A stretch of 64,000 nucleotides of DNA from Rhynchopus sp. YZ270_cl-10. Lineage: Eukaryota > Euglenozoa > Diplonemea > Diplonemida > Diplonemidae. A program made the position numbers and the translations under genes. The notes under the pieces are model-generated. The model did not search any database. It was not told the DNA's origin and worked only from the letters and a program-made list of their open reading frames with translations. The stretch lies in contig OZ037858.1 in NCBI GenBank assembly GCA_964035575.1, forward strand, positions 62,001-126,000, in the 5' to 3' direction. Positions 31,650 through 41,889 of the stretch are shown piece by piece. Positions within the stretch are counted from its first letter, which is position 1. Each line of letters starts with the position of its first letter.

Positions 31650-31790
31650 TATTCCACACTCAGCGAAGAAAATACAGTTTCTGTAGAGTCTCACTTTCGT
31701 GTGGAAAGCGTGGAAGCCCTTTGGTAGGGTGCGTTGCGCATCCATTTTTGGGTAACCAAAACCCCTGCGCGGAAGAGTGCTCGTTGTGGC
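31650..31790 (+). ncRNA. candidate spliced-leader RNA gene or relic
   Basis: It contains TACAGTTTCTGTA (31673-31685), the block conserved in kinetoplastid and diplonemid SL exons; the following AGAGTCTCACTTTCG also recalls the euglenid SL. A GT (GTGTGG at 31699) can serve as donor. Then comes a stem-loop GGGTGCG/CGCATCC (31727-31743) directly followed by ATTTTTGGG, a good Sm-protein site, and by a sequence that can fold again. This is the order in SL RNA: exon, donor, stem-loop, Sm site, stem-loop. A 5S-like gene follows 55 bp on. The exon end does not match known leaders, and no T-run terminator is close, so it may be a diverged or dead copy. It lies opposite to the host genes. Confidence 0.45.
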
Positions 31791-31845
31791 ATTATGCCAT
31801 CTCATTTTGTATCAAATGCTAAATCACACCAAGAGCGGATTCATT

Positions 31846-31968
31846 GGGTTTTCACTCTTGGGGTGAACGCACCCTCCCCCAACCGTTTTGCGAAGTTAAG
31901 CACCAACGTGCTGGGTAGAGTGCCTGAATCCTTTCTTCTTGAGTGGATTTACCTCAGAGAGTGCAAAA
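31846..31968 (+). rRNA. 5S rRNA-like sequence
   Basis: The segment has the universal CGAAGTTAAGC of 5S loop B/helix III, preceded by GAACGCACC and CCCAACCG and followed by CTGGGTAGAGTGCCTGAA, which line up with euglenozoan 5S rRNA (GAATGCACC, CCCGTCCG, GGGTTAGTACTGAGG). The ends can pair (TTTTCACTC at 31849 with GAGTGCAAAA at 31959, one bulge) to form helix I, so the length is about 123 nt, as expected. The 3' third (loop E and helix IV) is diverged and no oligo-T stop follows, so it may be an orphan or pseudogene copy. Its closeness to the SL-like sequence matches the SL/5S linkage known in Euglenozoa. Confidence 0.55.
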
Positions 31969-32254
31969 GAATAAAAACAAAAAATTGTGCAGTCACTCTT
32001 TAGCGACACATCGTCTAAGAACTGAGCTAGACAACAATATGACGTATGCCAGCTCAAAACCAAGGAAAGAACGAGAAAGTCTCGTTTGCATCAACACAAT
32101 ACAGCACGCCACACATTACACGTTCTTTTTTTCAAGTGCACAAAATAAAGTGAGTTTCGTGTACTTTCAAAGAAGAGTACATAAAGTACAAAGGACGTTC
32201 TCAGATACATCCAATCTTTATTGCAAAGAAAAATGTGAAAAGAAAAAAGAGAGA

Positions 32255-32373
32255 AATTGGTTTCTAACATTAACCCTGTATTCTGTCTTAAGAATTGTAC
32301 AGTAGTATTCAAAAGGTAGACGTCAATAATTCGCCTATGGTGGATGTTATGAAACCGATGTTGTGTGAACATT
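32255..32373 (+). repeat. 120-bp dispersed direct repeat, copy 2
   Basis: Same orientation as copy 1 at 10.25 kb. The best conserved part is TTTCTAACATTAACCCTGTA through CAGTAGTATTCAAAAGG; the ends TGGTGGAT and GTGTGAACATTT also agree. Confidence 0.65.
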
Positions 32374-32623
32374 TTGGCACCTTCTGCAAAATAAAAATAA
32401 AATAAAAAACAACTGATGAAGGGCGAGAGGGGAAACTGAACGAGGTAAAAAACCCGAACACATTTCATAGCATGCTTCATTTTCACACACAAAAACGGTG
32501 TAAAAAATGGGTAATGCCCACACTCTTTTTGTACGCCAAGTTTTCATGTTGCCTGATAGCTTTGTGACGAGAGCGAAGCACTGTATCGGGAAGGCTGATG
32601 ACCCGCAAAACACTGAAGAAAGG

Positions 32624-32654
32624 GGAAGATGAATGTGCCCCCACACGCATCTTA
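32624..32654 (-). repeat. type B stem-loop repeat
   Basis: GAAGATGAATGTGCCCC then CACACGCATCTTAA; outer and inner stems are intact, loop shortened. Confidence 0.6.
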
Positions 32655-32993
32655 AGGGAAAGGATGGAGTGTGGAAAAAAAATGACAAAAAAACAACAAC
32701 AAAACTGCTCCAGGTTTTAGAAAACAACCTCCGAACAGACGTACAAATACACATTATAAGATTGCGCCAAAAAGAAACACTTGAATGACTTGTGCCCTCT
32801 CATGCACAACACACCCAAAAGGGATTCCTTTTGGATGTGCTCAATCGCAGGCTTTCCCTTCTCAAACAAACTGCTAACAAAATGGTGAGACAGGGACACA
32901 TGCCTACGAACGATGCACATTTACCATAAAACGAACAACACACTACAGGAGATTCCTCATACAACACAAGACCTTTTTGGCTACAGGAAAGCA

Positions 32994-33034
32994 ACAGCCG
33001 CAACAAGGTTACTGTAGGTGAACCAGCATCAGGC
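32994..33034 (+). rRNA. short fragment resembling the 3' end of SSU rRNA
   Basis: GCCGCAACAAGG, TT, ACTGTAGGTGAACC, A, GCA resembles the SSU rRNA end GTCGTAACAAGGT..CTGTAGGTGAACCTGCA; CTGTAGG is the euglenozoan form. Only about 40 nt match and no upstream rRNA helices are seen, so it is at most a fragment. Confidence 0.3.
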
Positions 33035-33840
33035 CAGGAGCTAACATGACCCAAAAACCGGCAATATCTGCTACGTACTATCAGGCAAGAATTGAACCAC
33101 GTGCCCGATGCATAGCTAGAGCCTTTTGTTGCAGAACCAGGTTCCGTGTACACTCGTAAGGGGGGAAATGTGTTGATAAAGAGGCGAAGCAGAAGGGTAA
33201 GGAATGTCGAAAAAAGGTCTCCGCAAGGAAAGGTGCGAAGAAAGGAGGTACAGTTCCGAGCCCAACTGTTTTGCGAAGGAACAGCCAAAAAGAGGGGCGG
33301 AATGTTTTTTAACACTATTTCGTCAAATTAAAGAAGATTTTTGATCATAAGGAGAAACAGGTCAGCCACCACGCAAAGTGGTCTGCACACAACCCTTTTT
33401 CTTAGAGAAGGCATCCAGGAGTTTGACAAAAAAAATAACACACGGTTGGTAGTGTCAAAAACAAAAGAGAGTAAAATACAGGACAACTTCGGAGTTCGTG
33501 TTGTGTATTTTTTTTTCTTCTCTCCGCGTTCGTAAATAATGTGTTACCTGTTCGAAGGACACAACAAAAGGATAAGAAGAGAAAGGGAGTTTAAAAAGGA
33601 AAAAAAAAATTTTTCTAAATCGCAGAAAACGAATAAACAATCCGAGAAAGATGAACGGAGCCCCACTACGAGACAACACATCGTTCTGCTGTAAAAAAAA
33701 GAGCAGGGAGGGGGAAACTTTGTAGGATGCAGTGCTGCATGTACACACACACACATCTTGAAAAGGGTAGGTCAAAACGCCCCTCTCTGGGGTAGGAAAC
33801 TGCACAAAAAAACAAAAAAAAACTCGTTATTCGGGGACTA

Positions 33841-36800
33841 CACGGTGGAGTCTACCCGGGGGGGAGTTACTCTTTTGGGGTGTCGGATTAGGGGGACTCC
33901 ATAGTCCCCCTAGGGGGACTATAGAGTCCCCCTAGGGGGACTATGTAGTCCACCTAGGGGGACTATAGTCCCCCTAGTTGGACTCTTTTGGTGGGTTCTT
34001 GTGGGTTGTGGGGGCTGGTGCTGACAGGTATGTACACACCAGGGGGTGGTGAGGGTCCCAGATGGGGCCCAGGGAGGTAAAAGGTCATGTTATGCATATC
34101 ATTGCACAGTTTATACAGTGCAAACTGTTGTTTGCCATTAGATGTGATACAATGACAGAGTCTTGTTGCTTATTTCCTTTCAGTCCTCAGTTCACTATGT
34201 ATTTTATTATTTGCTACCTATTTGCCGCGTACGTACCTAAGATGTATGTCTCTAGCATTTCATGAACTATGAAAATGCCTGGTTTAGTTTGTTAAACACA
34301 GCATGCCCAAGCGAGCCGGGCAGTCCTACAAACTTCTCGTAGTCGTTGGTGGTACGCTGTGGTCTGCGGTGCCTCCCACAACACGTCCTGACCGTGCGAC
34401 ATGTAGTCGCACCGGTGATCACCTTTGCTGCCTTCCGGTGGAGCACGAGGGTGGCTCGTCCTCAGCTGAGTGGAGGTTGTTCACTGAAGAGTCTGGCGGG
34501 CTCATCAGTTGGTGCATGCGTCGCCCCACCAGTTTCTCCATCACCTTCGACACACTGCCGGTAAGGGAGATCGGGCGGTACGACGAGGGTCAGTCATGTC
34601 TTTCCCTTTTTTGTGCAGTGGCATAGCGTCGTGTAGTGCAGTGTGCCCAGGATCGGTGGTGCGCGTTCACGTCCCCGCAACCACCACCTTCCCTTGTGTG
34701 GGCAGTTCTGAAACGTTGCCGTCGGCACGCAGTGTGTCATTTTTGTGCAGGCCTGCCGCACTTGGACTGTGCATATTGCAGAATCGCACACCTTCCACTT
34801 CGAAGGCGAGTCTCTCCGTCACGCTGCTCTCTGGAGAAGTGAAGATGTGTTTGTATGTGCGTGTGGTGCGGACGTAGATGCCGCCTCCCGATGCCGTCGC
34901 CCCCTTCGCACGCTTTTGGATACGCATGCGTTTGTATCATACATAATGTATATGTCGAAGCCAATGTCGCCTGTCTGGCTCGCTTTGAGTTCCTTAAGGC
35001 AGACAACGTCGTACTCTTTTTGGGCGAGCAGTAGAGTAACACACTCTTCGTGCGAGAGAGAGCAGAGCAACGTCAGGTCTTCGTCATACACAGAGACGCC
35101 GTCTTTGCCATACGAGACAACAACACTGCCACAGGAGAACAAGGTCCACGAAGCGCAGTCGACTTTGCGGACCACCTCCCCACCCGGAAGTGCAACCTTG
35201 AGAAGGCAATCCCCACAAGGCAGGTAGCAGCGTGTCTTGCACTGAGAGATGGCAGACGCACCGTACACATAATTGTCCGCATCAATCAAATCAGAAGACA
35301 GGCTCGTAGGTTTCTGTGTCGAAGCCGCCAACATGCCCACGCCTGCTACTATAGATGCAGAGCGTTCCACAACGCGACAGTAACCCGTTGTCTCCCGTAT
35401 GCGTTACACTGTACTGAGCAGGACACTTGATGTCGGCAAAGCGGCGGGCAAGCACAACCTGCACCCCTGCATCAAACGCCGTGTCCTGCAGACGGCACGT
35501 CAGCTTCTGCTCGTGTCGTTTGTGTCAATCCGTTGATGTTGTCGGAGAGACACTTGAGGGGTTTGGGTCCGGGGGTTAGGGAGCGTGGAGTGCATCCCAG
35601 TTGTGGAGGTGGCAGAGACCTCTTGAGAAGGGGTCTTTGCTGTCATCGCAGTGTCTTGGTTGGTGGTGACGGTGAGCTGTGCCGTCACGCTATCTGCTGC
35701 TTCAGTTCCACCAGCTGTCGCAGAAGGTCGAGGCTCTGCCTCTGCAGCTCCTCCCTCGACTCCTCTCCCTCGGCTGCAGTGGTCGTGTTGCTGCTATTTT
35801 GTTTGTGCAATCAACGAAGCAACTTTACTTACCTACCGATCCTACTATTTCTTTTGCTCCCTTTTTTTCGGCTTGCATTGCCGTTTCGCCTCAGGCTTGG
35901 TGCTGTCGGGTGTGGCCGGGCCCGCCCTCTTCCTGCTTCTGAATCGGTGACCAGGCTGGGCCTGGCAAGCCATCACTGGCTTCCCTTGATGACAATGCGT
36001 CTTTGGGGACGGGTGTCATGATGTTAACTTAACGCACCAGGTCTTCCCAGTGCTCGGCACGGTCTGCGTTGCGCACGCGAGGCCGCTGTTGTTGAGTGCG
36101 GCGACAAAGTCCGCGGTTGGGTGGTCTTTGGGCCCGCATGAGGAGCGACTTCTGGCGGCGCATGCGCTGCGTTCCTGGACGGGGCGTACGACAAGCCCAA
36201 AATATTTGGGTGAGGCGATCATCACCCTCCCGTGATGCAGCAATGCTGCTTCACGAGCCTTGAGGCTGTGCTCCGGCTCAGCCACACCACCCTCTCGCGT
36301 GAGGCTTGCCTGCGGCCTCATCCTCAGCACGCCGTCGAAGCCCGATACGCGACGGAGGTCGGTGTCGGGGTGCACCTCCACGAGCAGTCGCATCAGCAGG
36401 CGGGTGTTCTTGCAATCGCGTGCTGCAGTCACGGAGGTATCCACGATGTGCTTTCGCAATCCATTTGCGTGCGGTCTTCTCGGGGGTCTTCTGCCAGGCG
36501 GGGTGGTCGCTAGCGTCCTTTAACACCGCTCGCATCATCTGTGGTGTAGCCACCCAGGTGCATCGACCTGAGTATGTTGGAGTGGAGTGCGGAGAGCGAC
36601 TGTATATATGGCGATGTAGGTGCCTGCCTGACGCACATGATGAAGGTGCTGGTGGGGGGAGGCCCAGGAGGGGCTGCTGCCGTAGAGGGACTCCATCATC
36701 ACGACAGCGACCGAGGGTCCATCCCTGGAGTTGGGGTGGGTCTGGATGGTTGTAGGCCGTCGCCTTATCCAGTATGGCGACGGCTCCTTCTCTCGGCACG

Positions 36801-37217
36801 TCTCCCGTGCGCAGCTGCTCTCATAGCTATACATTTCAAACATGCAAACCACATCAGGCGTTAACAACTGAGGACTGAAAGGAAATAAGCAACAAGACTC
36901 TGTCATTGTATCACATCTAATGGCAAACAACAGTTTGCACTGTATAAACTGTGCAATGATATGCATAACATGACCTTTTACCTCCCTGGGCCCCATCTGG
37001 TACCCTCACCACCCCCTGGTGTGTACATACCTGTCAGCACCAGCCCCCACAACCCACAAGAACCCACCAAAAGAGTCCACCTAGGGGGACTATAGTCCCC
37101 CTAGGTGGACTACATAGTCCCCCTAGGGGGACTCTATAGTCCCCCTAGGGGGACTCTTTGAGTCCCCCTTTAAGTCCCCCCCAAAGAGTAACTCCCCCCC
37201 GGGTAGACTCCACCGTG
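33841..37217. mobile_element. 3.4-kb element with about 350-bp terminal inverted repeats enclosing decayed LINE sequence
   Basis: The left end CACGGTGGAGTCTACCCGGG has its inverse at 37217, and the two arms match from 33841-34193 and 36863-37217 with few differences. TA flanks both ends. The arms contain several palindromic blocks built on CCTAGGGGGACTATAGTCCC, so they can fold on themselves as well as on each other. Between the arms the minus strand reads a LINE-type endonuclease and the start of a reverse transcriptase, in broken frames. No DDE transposase, capsid or DNA polymerase frame is seen. The arms would suit a TA-targeting DNA transposon that was entered by, or captured, a LINE. Confidence 0.7.
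34300..36460 (-). pseudogene. decayed non-LTR retrotransposon (APE-type endonuclease plus start of RT)
   Basis: Fragments in the three minus frames give, in order, VTVALWNALH (the usual start of a LINE endonuclease), EYDVVCLKEL (the Q/K-E motif region), GGGIYVRTTRTYK, ERLAFEVEGVRFCNMHSPSA and GKVVVAG, all landmarks of the APE/EEP endonuclease of LINEs, and then YRPISLTGSVSKVMEKLV, the first conserved block of LINE reverse transcriptase. Upstream (36460-36016) lies an open frame of unknown type that may be the N-terminal part. Several frame changes and the lack of the rest of the RT show that it is dead. It runs in the direction of the host genes, as does the LINE at 48.6 kb. Confidence 0.65.
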
Positions 37218-37257
37218 TAAGAGAAGAAAGAAAACCTAAAAAGCAAAAAGTACGCAC

Positions 37258-37300
<43 letters not shown>

Positions 37301-38057
37301 AGGAATATTGCTTTTTCCGTTTGAGCGCTTCAACCGCGTTCCACGATCTTTTGATGACACACAAATGTGGCATAGATCTGGGGGGAAACCTGGAGCCAAA
37401 CGAAATACAATGATACAGCATTGTAGATGCCAACTTCAACCATGAAACACACTATATAACTTTTTACAAAGCTAAATAGAAGGCCAAATACATGTGTATT
37501 CCTTGCACACAAAAAAAAAGAAGAAAAAGAGCGTTTTCGTTGAACAAAACACACAAAAGAGATGCTTTTAAGATTCGTCGTACTGTGGTGCAATTTCTCT
37601 AATGAGAAAGGTTCGGTAAGGTGAAGGTGGGCTCAGCTCTCTGGTGACTAGTCACCTTTAAGAGCTCAAAAAAGGGGGAAAAAGACAGATTCTGAACTTG
37701 ATAAGGGCGCAGACAACAATGATGGGACATCGTCTACCGACTGATACGAGATTGACACAAAAAAAAAAAAAAAGAAAAACAACAACAACAATTTCTTTTA
37801 CGATTACCTACAGGTGGCGAGTTTAGTGCATGCACTTGGCCCTAGTACTGCTTCACACCACGCTTACTTTGTACACATCTCTCACACAGTTTTTTTTTGT
37901 TGAATATAAAATTTGAAAATAGTGAAACACGAATACCGAAGGCGCTGAGAAATACACAGAAAAATAATTGACAGAGTAAAAAAAAAAAAAGGCAGCAAAG
38001 AAAAGTTGAAGGATGCATATGAGTCACGTGCATGCATACCTACCTAAAAATACATAG

Positions 38058-38108
38058 AGAAGTGTAAAGTGCAAACGCCTCACCGTTCATCGGCGGACGC
38101 AGGCACAC
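38058..38108 (-). repeat. type C stem-loop repeat
   Basis: GTGCAAACGCCTCACCG, then CGGCGGACGCAGGCACA; GTGC/GCAC and CGCC/GGCG pairs are intact around an extended loop. Confidence 0.6.
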
Positions 38109-38749
38109 AGGTTCCCCGCAGGTTTTCAAATAAGGTTTGTAAGACAAATCACTGTCTCTCGTGTAGTCATCTTCAATATAAAAAATAACCCATCCCTGTC
38201 CTCCGGCTTCAAAAATGATTGTTTTCTGGACAGTTAGGCGTCGTTAATTTTGCTTTCCCCCTTTTTTTTTTGTCGTGAGTGCTTTGAAATAATAAAAAAA
38301 AAACACAAAAAACCCCAGACCTGATATTGTCGCTGTGCTATGCGCTGCTGCATCCGGGGAAAAGACATTTTTTTTTCTTTTCTTTTCTTTTTCTTTTTTC
38401 TTCGTAGTCTCGACAAAAACCCTCGACAAGACAGGTTCTGTGTAACAAAAAAAAATGGCTTTTTTTTTATACATTTTGTTGCCATCTCCCCCCATACGGG
38501 GTGGAGCGGAAAATACAAGAAAGGGATGAAAAGGAAAGAAAGTACGTAGAGAAAGGGTTTGGTTTTTATTTTATTTTTTTGTGTTCCGAGGCTAGGATGA
38601 GAAGTTGCTAGGTGCTATACGGAGATAGATTAAAAACCAAACAAAAAAAAAAGGGTGAAGATGGTGCAAAAAAAGGGCCTCTGAAAACACAGAAACTGAC
38701 ACTCCGTGGGGGCATCGTGACCCCGGAGTGTTTGCACTTCACAATACTA

Positions 38750-38868
38750 ACCACCTGATTTTTACCCCGCGTATAGGCGCGTAAAGGCCCGTATAGTCCA
38801 AACCCCACCCATTTTTCCCAGCCTTTACGCGCTATACGCGCCTATACGCGGGGTAAAAATCAGGTGGT
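38750..38868. mobile_element. 119-bp MITE, copy 1
   Basis: An almost perfect hairpin: ACCACCTGATTTTTACCCCG with CGTATAGGCGCGTAAAGG is answered by its inverse on the right, around a 25-bp centre (CCAAACCCCACCCATTTTTC). ACTA flanks both ends, a possible 4-bp target duplication. A second copy is at 44.3 kb. Confidence 0.8.
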
Positions 38869-39648
38869 ACTAGGGGAAAAACAAAGGCGAAACTCTGAAA
38901 GCAGAACGCCTCTGCAAGCGTGGGCACAGTCACCTCAACAAAAAAAAGTGAAGTTATTAATGCAGACACCTCCTACAACCGACGTACGATGCCAGCCATC
39001 CGGATGAAAGCACAAAAGTACCCTGCGGCCTACAAAAGGGTGCAAAACTGACACTCCTTCACATATCGAACCCCCCCGGAGTGTTGTCAACAACAGGTAT
39101 TGACTCATTACAGATAGGGCCATGTGTATGACAATGCAGTAGCGACTCACAGGGCACCGGGGAAAAAAAATTGACTTGAAATACAAAGCCCTCTCGTGGC
39201 TGTGTATCTAATAAATTGAAGTGGACAATGTGCAGACACCTTGGGGTGATGCAGATGCGTCATAACTATCCGCAAGATGCTCTTAAGCTGTGAAGATCTG
39301 CGTGCATAGTCACCTAGAAAAAACTTGAAAGAAATGAATGTGCAAGAAAAAAAGAAGCGCATTTATTCTCTCAGTTCTGATATTACTTTATCCGGAACAA
39401 ATATTGGGGAAGGGAAGAAAAGGGTTACAAAAACTAATGGGGGGCGGGGGAAATGTGTACCTCATCAATTTGGGGTCTCAAAAAATGGCAGTCTACCCCC
39501 TACAAACATATTCTTTCAAAAAAAAAAAAAAAAATACTCAAAATAAAACCAAAAAAAAAACACTCCAAAAACTCCCCCTCTCTCTCCCCCCTTTTCCCCC
39601 CCTCCTCCCCCATAGGTCAAAAGCAGATACTCACTCTTACCCTCCCCA

Positions 39649-39737
39649 GGGTACATCCTAAGTATTGGGTTCGCCCGTCGGAGCACTAAATTTCATTTCT
39701 CAAAAGCCTCGGGTACCGAGTGTCTTAGGATGTACCC
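39649..39737. repeat. short inverted-repeat element
   Basis: GGGTACATCCTAAG and CTTAGGATGTACCC, 14-bp exact inverse copies, enclose 60 bp of non-coding DNA; probably a small MITE. Confidence 0.55.
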
Positions 39738-39779
39738 CACCCCACTCTGTGCATTTTATTTTTGGATTGGATAACTTTG

Positions 39780-39838
39780 GAGTAGTGTAGTTGCCTCGGT
39801 CTGTGTTGCCACAGTTTTTTTGTGCAATCTCCACTTTT
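39780..39838 (+). repeat. dispersed 55-bp direct repeat, copy 2
   Basis: Repeats the segment at 16482 (GAGTAGTGTAGTTGCCTCGG) and ends 9 bp short of the doublecortin stop codon. Confidence 0.7.
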
Positions 39839-39846
39839 CCATTTCT

Positions 39847-41871
39847 TCACATAATGAGAGAGAATTTTCTGCCTGGTGTAGGAGAAGGTGCACAGATCAA
39901 GAACTCCCCTGGGGAGGTTGTGGCAACAAGCGAGGCGCCGGACACAACGTCGAAGTGTGTTCCCTTGAGGAGGTTGTCGCCGCTAGCGTTGAGGATACCT
40001 ACTTCCTGGGTGTCCCCGCCCTTCTCAAGGCTGAGCGCACCTGTCACAATGTTGAGTACAGTTGCCCGGCTGGCTCCCTGTGGTATCGTCACTGTCACCG
40101 CGGAGTCCGGCATCCCATTAAGGCTCACTGATACAATGCTGGTACGCAGTGCCCATCCCGTCACCTTGGTGGCGGCAACGCCCTTAACGTCGTCGTTCCT
40201 CACCCCACTAATCCCACCTGAAGTGACCAAATACACGCCACCATGGTCGATCTCCGTGGGGTGTTGAATCACCTTGCCGTTCAGTGTCATAAGCTTGACC
40301 TCTTCAGGCTTGGCGCAGCCAGACTGTCTGCCGGTAATGCTCAACTCCTCCTTGATGACGTCGACGACCTGGTCCATCTCGGAAGCATGCAGTCTTGCTT
40401 TGAGAATCGCTACTGGGTGCAGCATCGAGAGACGTTCGCCGCCGTAGGGCAGGACAGAGAAGGTGACGCACCCTGGGGTCGTCTGTGCGGTGGTGTGTAG
40501 TGTCTCTGGGCGTGGGGTGGAGGTCGGGTTAGGGCTTTTGCTTCGGCTTGCGCTGCCTCCGCGTTCGCAGGATTCGTAAGGGTTGGAGGAGATGTGCTGC
40601 AGGTTGTTGACAACGTAGAGCCCGCCTTCTTGGAGCTCCTCGACCTTGTGGACCTGGTTGCCGTTGGGGAGGTGTAAGGAGCACACCCGAGAGGAGCATG
40701 TGGTCCCGGTCCACCCCAGTACACGAGACGCAATGGTGCACAGTGCGTTCATCGTGCGCACGTTCTTCGGGACAGCAACCACAGCAACCACCAGCCCACC
40801 ACTCATCTTGTCGTTGAACCCCTTGTTCAGGCAGAACCCCTTCCGTGCAGTGACGCTGCTGTTCATTTGGAACAGTTGTTTCGCAGAGAACGTCAGATCA
40901 TCGATATTGCGGGCACATATTTTAATGACTTTGCCCTTCTCCAATCCGGGTACACCATGTGCAGCAGGCGTAGGGCTGAACGCAGGCAGGCCTGTGGGTG
41001 CGGCGCTGCTGCGGTGTGTGGGCGACGTCGACGTTTCCTTCACAAACTCACCAAAGAAAGGGTTTGGCTTGGGCGACGTGGGTGGCGGTGTTCCTGGCGG
41101 CGATGTGTTGTTGTTGCTTGCGTTCGCTGCAGCCAAGTCGAGGCGTGGCGACACACCACCACCACGCCTGTACTTCTGCATGCTCTTCAGCCCCGACACC
41201 ACTGTGTCACGTGCACACCTCGGTGTCCCAGCCGAGTGTGACCGCCCCTGCACCCGCTCCACCTTGCTGTGCACCCTTGCCGTTTGTGGTACAGACCTCG
41301 GCGTCTTAGGACCGGAGTGAGAGTAGCTATGCGCACGCAGCACCAACGCAGGAACCGAGACACCACCGCCTCCGCCCTTCCCGGGGGACACCGAACGGAA
41401 GGAGGACATTGCCCGCTTCAGTGGCGGTGGGCAGGTGGGCTGCGCGTTGTGCACACCTCGCGGTGAGCTGCGGTAGCTCTTCATGCGCGTCGGGCATGCA
41501 GACGCAGCGCGGGGGAGAGGCAGCGACGTCGAGAGTGTGCGTGGCAGTGGTGAGTACGACGGCGACGGCGACGGCGACTTCGACAGTGCCCTGCGGAGGT
41601 GTGTGGGCGAGCGCGAGCCTACGCGTGTTCGTGGTGTCGTCTTGCCGGAGACGAGCTTGCGCAGGGGCGACGCGGACGTGGGTGTCGACGCGCGTGGTGT
41701 GCCACGTAGAGTGGAGGCTGCGGCAGGGTCGCCTGTGGTGTGTGGTGGTGGTGATGGTGCGCCTGCTGCGGTCAGCTCGTTAGGCCGTTTCCGATACCGC
41801 GCCTGTGTGATGGGAAGCAGAAATGCGTCATTTTTGAGGGGCGACACCTGCGGCGAGCCGCAAAGAGGCAT
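39847..41871 (-). CDS. doublecortin-domain protein
   Basis: The 674-residue, intron-free protein has two parts. The first 330 residues are basic, Ser/Pro/Thr-rich and probably disordered, with many SP/TP sites. The second half holds at least two doublecortin-like folds: one around KVIKICARNIDD ... SSRVCSLHLPNGNQVHKVEE with LQEGGLYVVNN, and one around KARLHASEMDQVVDVIKEEL ... EEVKLMTLNGKVIQHPTEID with GGVYLVTSGG; a third, weaker one may follow (SVSLNGMPDSAVTVTIP...). DCX domains bind along microtubules between protofilaments, so an axonemal or cortical microtubule role is likely. It sits beside PACRG. The ATG at 41871 is chosen over one 102 nt upstream because the upstream part runs through a stem-loop and a pyrimidine tract. 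Confidence 0.75.
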   Translation of the reverse strand: MPLCGSPQVSPLKNDAFLLPITQARYRKRPNELTAAGAPSPPPHTTGDPAAASTLRGTPRASTPTSASPLRKLVSGKTTPRTRVGSRSPTHLRRALSKSPSPSPSYSPLPRTLSTSLPLPRAASACPTRMKSYRSSPRGVHNAQPTCPPPLKRAMSSFRSVSPGKGGGGGVSVPALVLRAHSYSHSGPKTPRSVPQTARVHSKVERVQGRSHSAGTPRCARDTVVSGLKSMQKYRRGGGVSPRLDLAAANASNNNTSPPGTPPPTSPKPNPFFGEFVKETSTSPTHRSSAAPTGLPAFSPTPAAHGVPGLEKGKVIKICARNIDDLTFSAKQLFQMNSSVTARKGFCLNKGFNDKMSGGLVVAVVAVPKNVRTMNALCTIASRVLGWTGTTCSSRVCSLHLPNGNQVHKVEELQEGGLYVVNNLQHISSNPYESCERGGSASRSKSPNPTSTPRPETLHTTAQTTPGCVTFSVLPYGGERLSMLHPVAILKARLHASEMDQVVDVIKEELSITGRQSGCAKPEEVKLMTLNGKVIQHPTEIDHGGVYLVTSGGISGVRNDDVKGVAATKVTGWALRTSIVSVSLNGMPDSAVTVTIPQGASRATVLNIVTGALSLEKGGDTQEVGILNASGDNLLKGTHFDVVSGASLVATTSPGEFLICAPSPTPGRKFSLIM

Positions 41872-41889
41872 CGCCGCAGTGTGTGGTGT

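Larger units (their letters stand above)
28518..33840. other. gene desert with RNA-like sequences and repeats
   Basis: No protein gene is supported. The first 1.2 kb is dominated by T and A runs. Further on are a foldback element (30.47-31.27 kb), stem-loop repeats (30.31, 30.36, 32.63 kb), SL-RNA-like and 5S-like sequences (31.65-31.97 kb), the second copy of a 120-bp repeat (32.26 kb) and a short rRNA-like piece (33.0 kb). Confidence 0.5.
37218..39846. other. gene-free repeat-rich region
   Basis: No gene. Contains a run of some 39 A's (37259-37297), degenerate stem-loops at 37617-37662, 38010-38045 and 38130-38173, type C copies at 38058-38108 and 38902-38934, a 119-bp MITE (38.75 kb), a short inverted repeat (39.65 kb) and a direct repeat (39.78 kb). 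Confidence 0.5.

Noticed and set aside
32561-32580. Reverse-orientation stem-loop (GTGACGAGAGCGAAGCAC)
   Set aside because: The loop-like GACGAGAG is present, but no outer stem pairs and the flanks do not match; treated as chance.
33060-33150. tRNA gene on the minus strand
   Set aside because: GGTTCAATTCT fits a B box, but no D arm, A box or acceptor stem can be formed at the right distance.
32800-33315. Minus-strand open frame of 171 codons
   Set aside because: It covers the rRNA-like fragment on the other strand and looks like chance coding.
33841-37217. Polinton or other virus-like element
   Set aside because: Long inverted repeats suggested it, but the element is only 3.4 kb and the fragments inside are a LINE endonuclease and RT; no capsid, integrase or DNA polymerase B frame is visible.
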